This document shows positions 6,052 to 6,651 of a stretch of 6,651 nt of DNA, piece by piece. Origin of the DNA: Sphingomonadaceae bacterium. GTDB lineage: Bacteria > Pseudomonadota > Alphaproteobacteria > Sphingomonadales > Sphingomonadaceae. Position 1 is the stretch's first letter. Each line of letters begins with the position of its first letter. The position numbers were made by a program, and so were the translations under genes. Where the stretch lies: NCBI GenBank assembly GCA_019245455.1, contig JAFARM010000211.1, positions 1-6,651 of the forward strand, written 5' to 3'. The notes below the pieces were generated by a model. That model worked only from the letters and a program-made list of their open reading frames with translations. It was not told the DNA's origin and did no database searches.

Positions 6052-6651
6052 ATGGCGTCAGAGGATCTTCCGGCAAACGGCCATGGCGGTCCCGCCGACC
6101 CCGCCAAACGCGACCTTCGCCGCACGTTCCGGGCCGCGCGCGCGGCCTATGTCGCCGCGCTCGCGCCCGGCGAGCGGGACCTTCTGGAGGCGGCGCTCGC
6201 CGACGTCCTCGCGCACCACCTGCCGCCCGACGGGAGGATCGCCGGATACCATGCGATCGGCAGCGAGATCGGCCTGGGCGCGCTCGTCCGCCCCCTGCTG
6301 CTGCCGCGCGTCAACCCAGCCGCCCCCCTCTCCTTCCACCGCGGACCCGCCGTCGCGGGGCCGGTCGTCCCCGGGCTGGGCCGCCTCGTCGAGCCGCCCG
6401 CCGACGCGCACGCGGCCGATCCGGACATCGTCCTCGTTCCCCTCCTCGCCTGCGATGGTGCCGGCACCCGCCTCGGCCAAGGCGGTGGCCATTATGACCG
6501 GACGCTGGCGGCACTTCGCGCGCGTCGACGCATCCTCGCCGTCGGCGTCGGCTGGGACATACAGGCGGTCGACCGCCTGCCGAGCGACCCGTGGGACGCG
6601 CCGCTCGACGCGCTGGCGACGCCGTCGGGGTGGCGCGACTTCGCCGTGGGC
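6052..6651 (+). CDS. fau: 5-formyltetrahydrofolate cyclo-ligase (3' end cut)
   Basis: The enzyme uses ATP to convert 5-formyltetrahydrofolate to 5,10-methenyltetrahydrofolate, returning this stored folate to one-carbon metabolism. Two hundred residues are visible and the frame is open to the window edge, so the gene is partial; the family is usually about 180-200 residues, so only a few codons should be missing. Landmarks are AKRDLRRTFRAAR (18-30, the basic N-terminal helix), GYHAIGSEIG (65-74), PDIVLVPLLACDGAGTRLGQGGGHYDRT split over 124-151 with the signature loop LGQGGGHYDR at 141-150, and PLDALATPSGW near the C-terminus (184-194). The signature has Gln and His where many bacteria have Tyr. 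The ATG at 6052 has no ribosome site and lies only 7 bases after the terminal 6S RNA stem. The first 17 residues are a non-conserved extension. The gene pair ssrS-fau is conserved across many proteobacteria. Confidence 0.94.
   Translation, partial: MASEDLPANGHGGPADPAKRDLRRTFRAARAAYVAALAPGERDLLEAALADVLAHHLPPDGRIAGYHAIGSEIGLGALVRPLLLPRVNPAAPLSFHRGPAVAGPVVPGLGRLVEPPADAHAADPDIVLVPLLACDGAGTRLGQGGGHYDRTLAALRARRRILAVGVGWDIQAVDRLPSDPWDAPLDALATPSGWRDFAVG

Noticed and set aside
1..6651. Mobile elements, CRISPR arrays, tRNA or rRNA genes, prophage genes.
   Set aside because: I saw no transposase or integrase motifs, no spaced direct repeats, and no tRNA-like cloverleaf in the non-coding gaps.

Overview
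The window is a compact, very GC-rich (roughly 70 % by eye) chromosomal segment of an alphaproteobacterium, most likely a sphingomonad. The reasons are the strong G/C bias at third codon positions, alphaproteobacterial versions of the proteins (for example the LGQGGGHYDR motif of the cyclo-ligase and the [10 protein letters not shown] end of phosphoglycerate kinase), and the presence of a coiled-coil gene directly upstream of zapA. No transposase, integrase, CRISPR array, tRNA or rRNA gene is visible.

Left part (9-4224, minus strand): a central-carbon operon read right to left, tkt (transketolase) - gap (glyceraldehyde-3-phosphate dehydrogenase) - pgk (phosphoglycerate kinase). tkt and gap are 20 bp apart with a strong ribosome site for gap. 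gap and pgk overlap by 4 bp (GTGA). The three enzymes form a linked flow: transketolase yields glyceraldehyde-3-phosphate, gap oxidises and phosphorylates it, and pgk recovers ATP.

Middle (4225-4817): a short divergent promoter region. Its two candidate -35 boxes form a perfect inverted repeat. It separates tkt from a plus-strand pair with a 1-base stop/start overlap: a 55-residue coiled-coil protein, resembling in position and character the ZauP partner of ZapA, and zapA itself (Z-ring regulator).

Right part (4760-6651): the ancient order zapA - ssrS (6S RNA) - fau (5-formyltetrahydrofolate cyclo-ligase), also found in E. coli, is preserved but interrupted. Between zapA and ssrS lies a minus-strand two-gene cassette: a 47-residue peptide gene with an internal NPSL...NPSL repeat, followed by an ATP-grasp ligase whose stop lies 58 bp inside zapA, tail to tail. 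A tiny peptide next to an ATP-grasp enzyme is the layout of a ribosomal peptide (RiPP) modification locus such as the graspetides, and this is the best candidate here for an undescribed system. That assignment is inference: neither the peptide nor the exact ligase subfamily is one I recognise. The 6S RNA gene has a good promoter and conserved core and runs almost directly into fau, which is cut by the window edge.

No gene-free stretch exceeds 300 bases. The longest is 5845-6051, which holds the divergent peptide/6S promoters and the 6S RNA.
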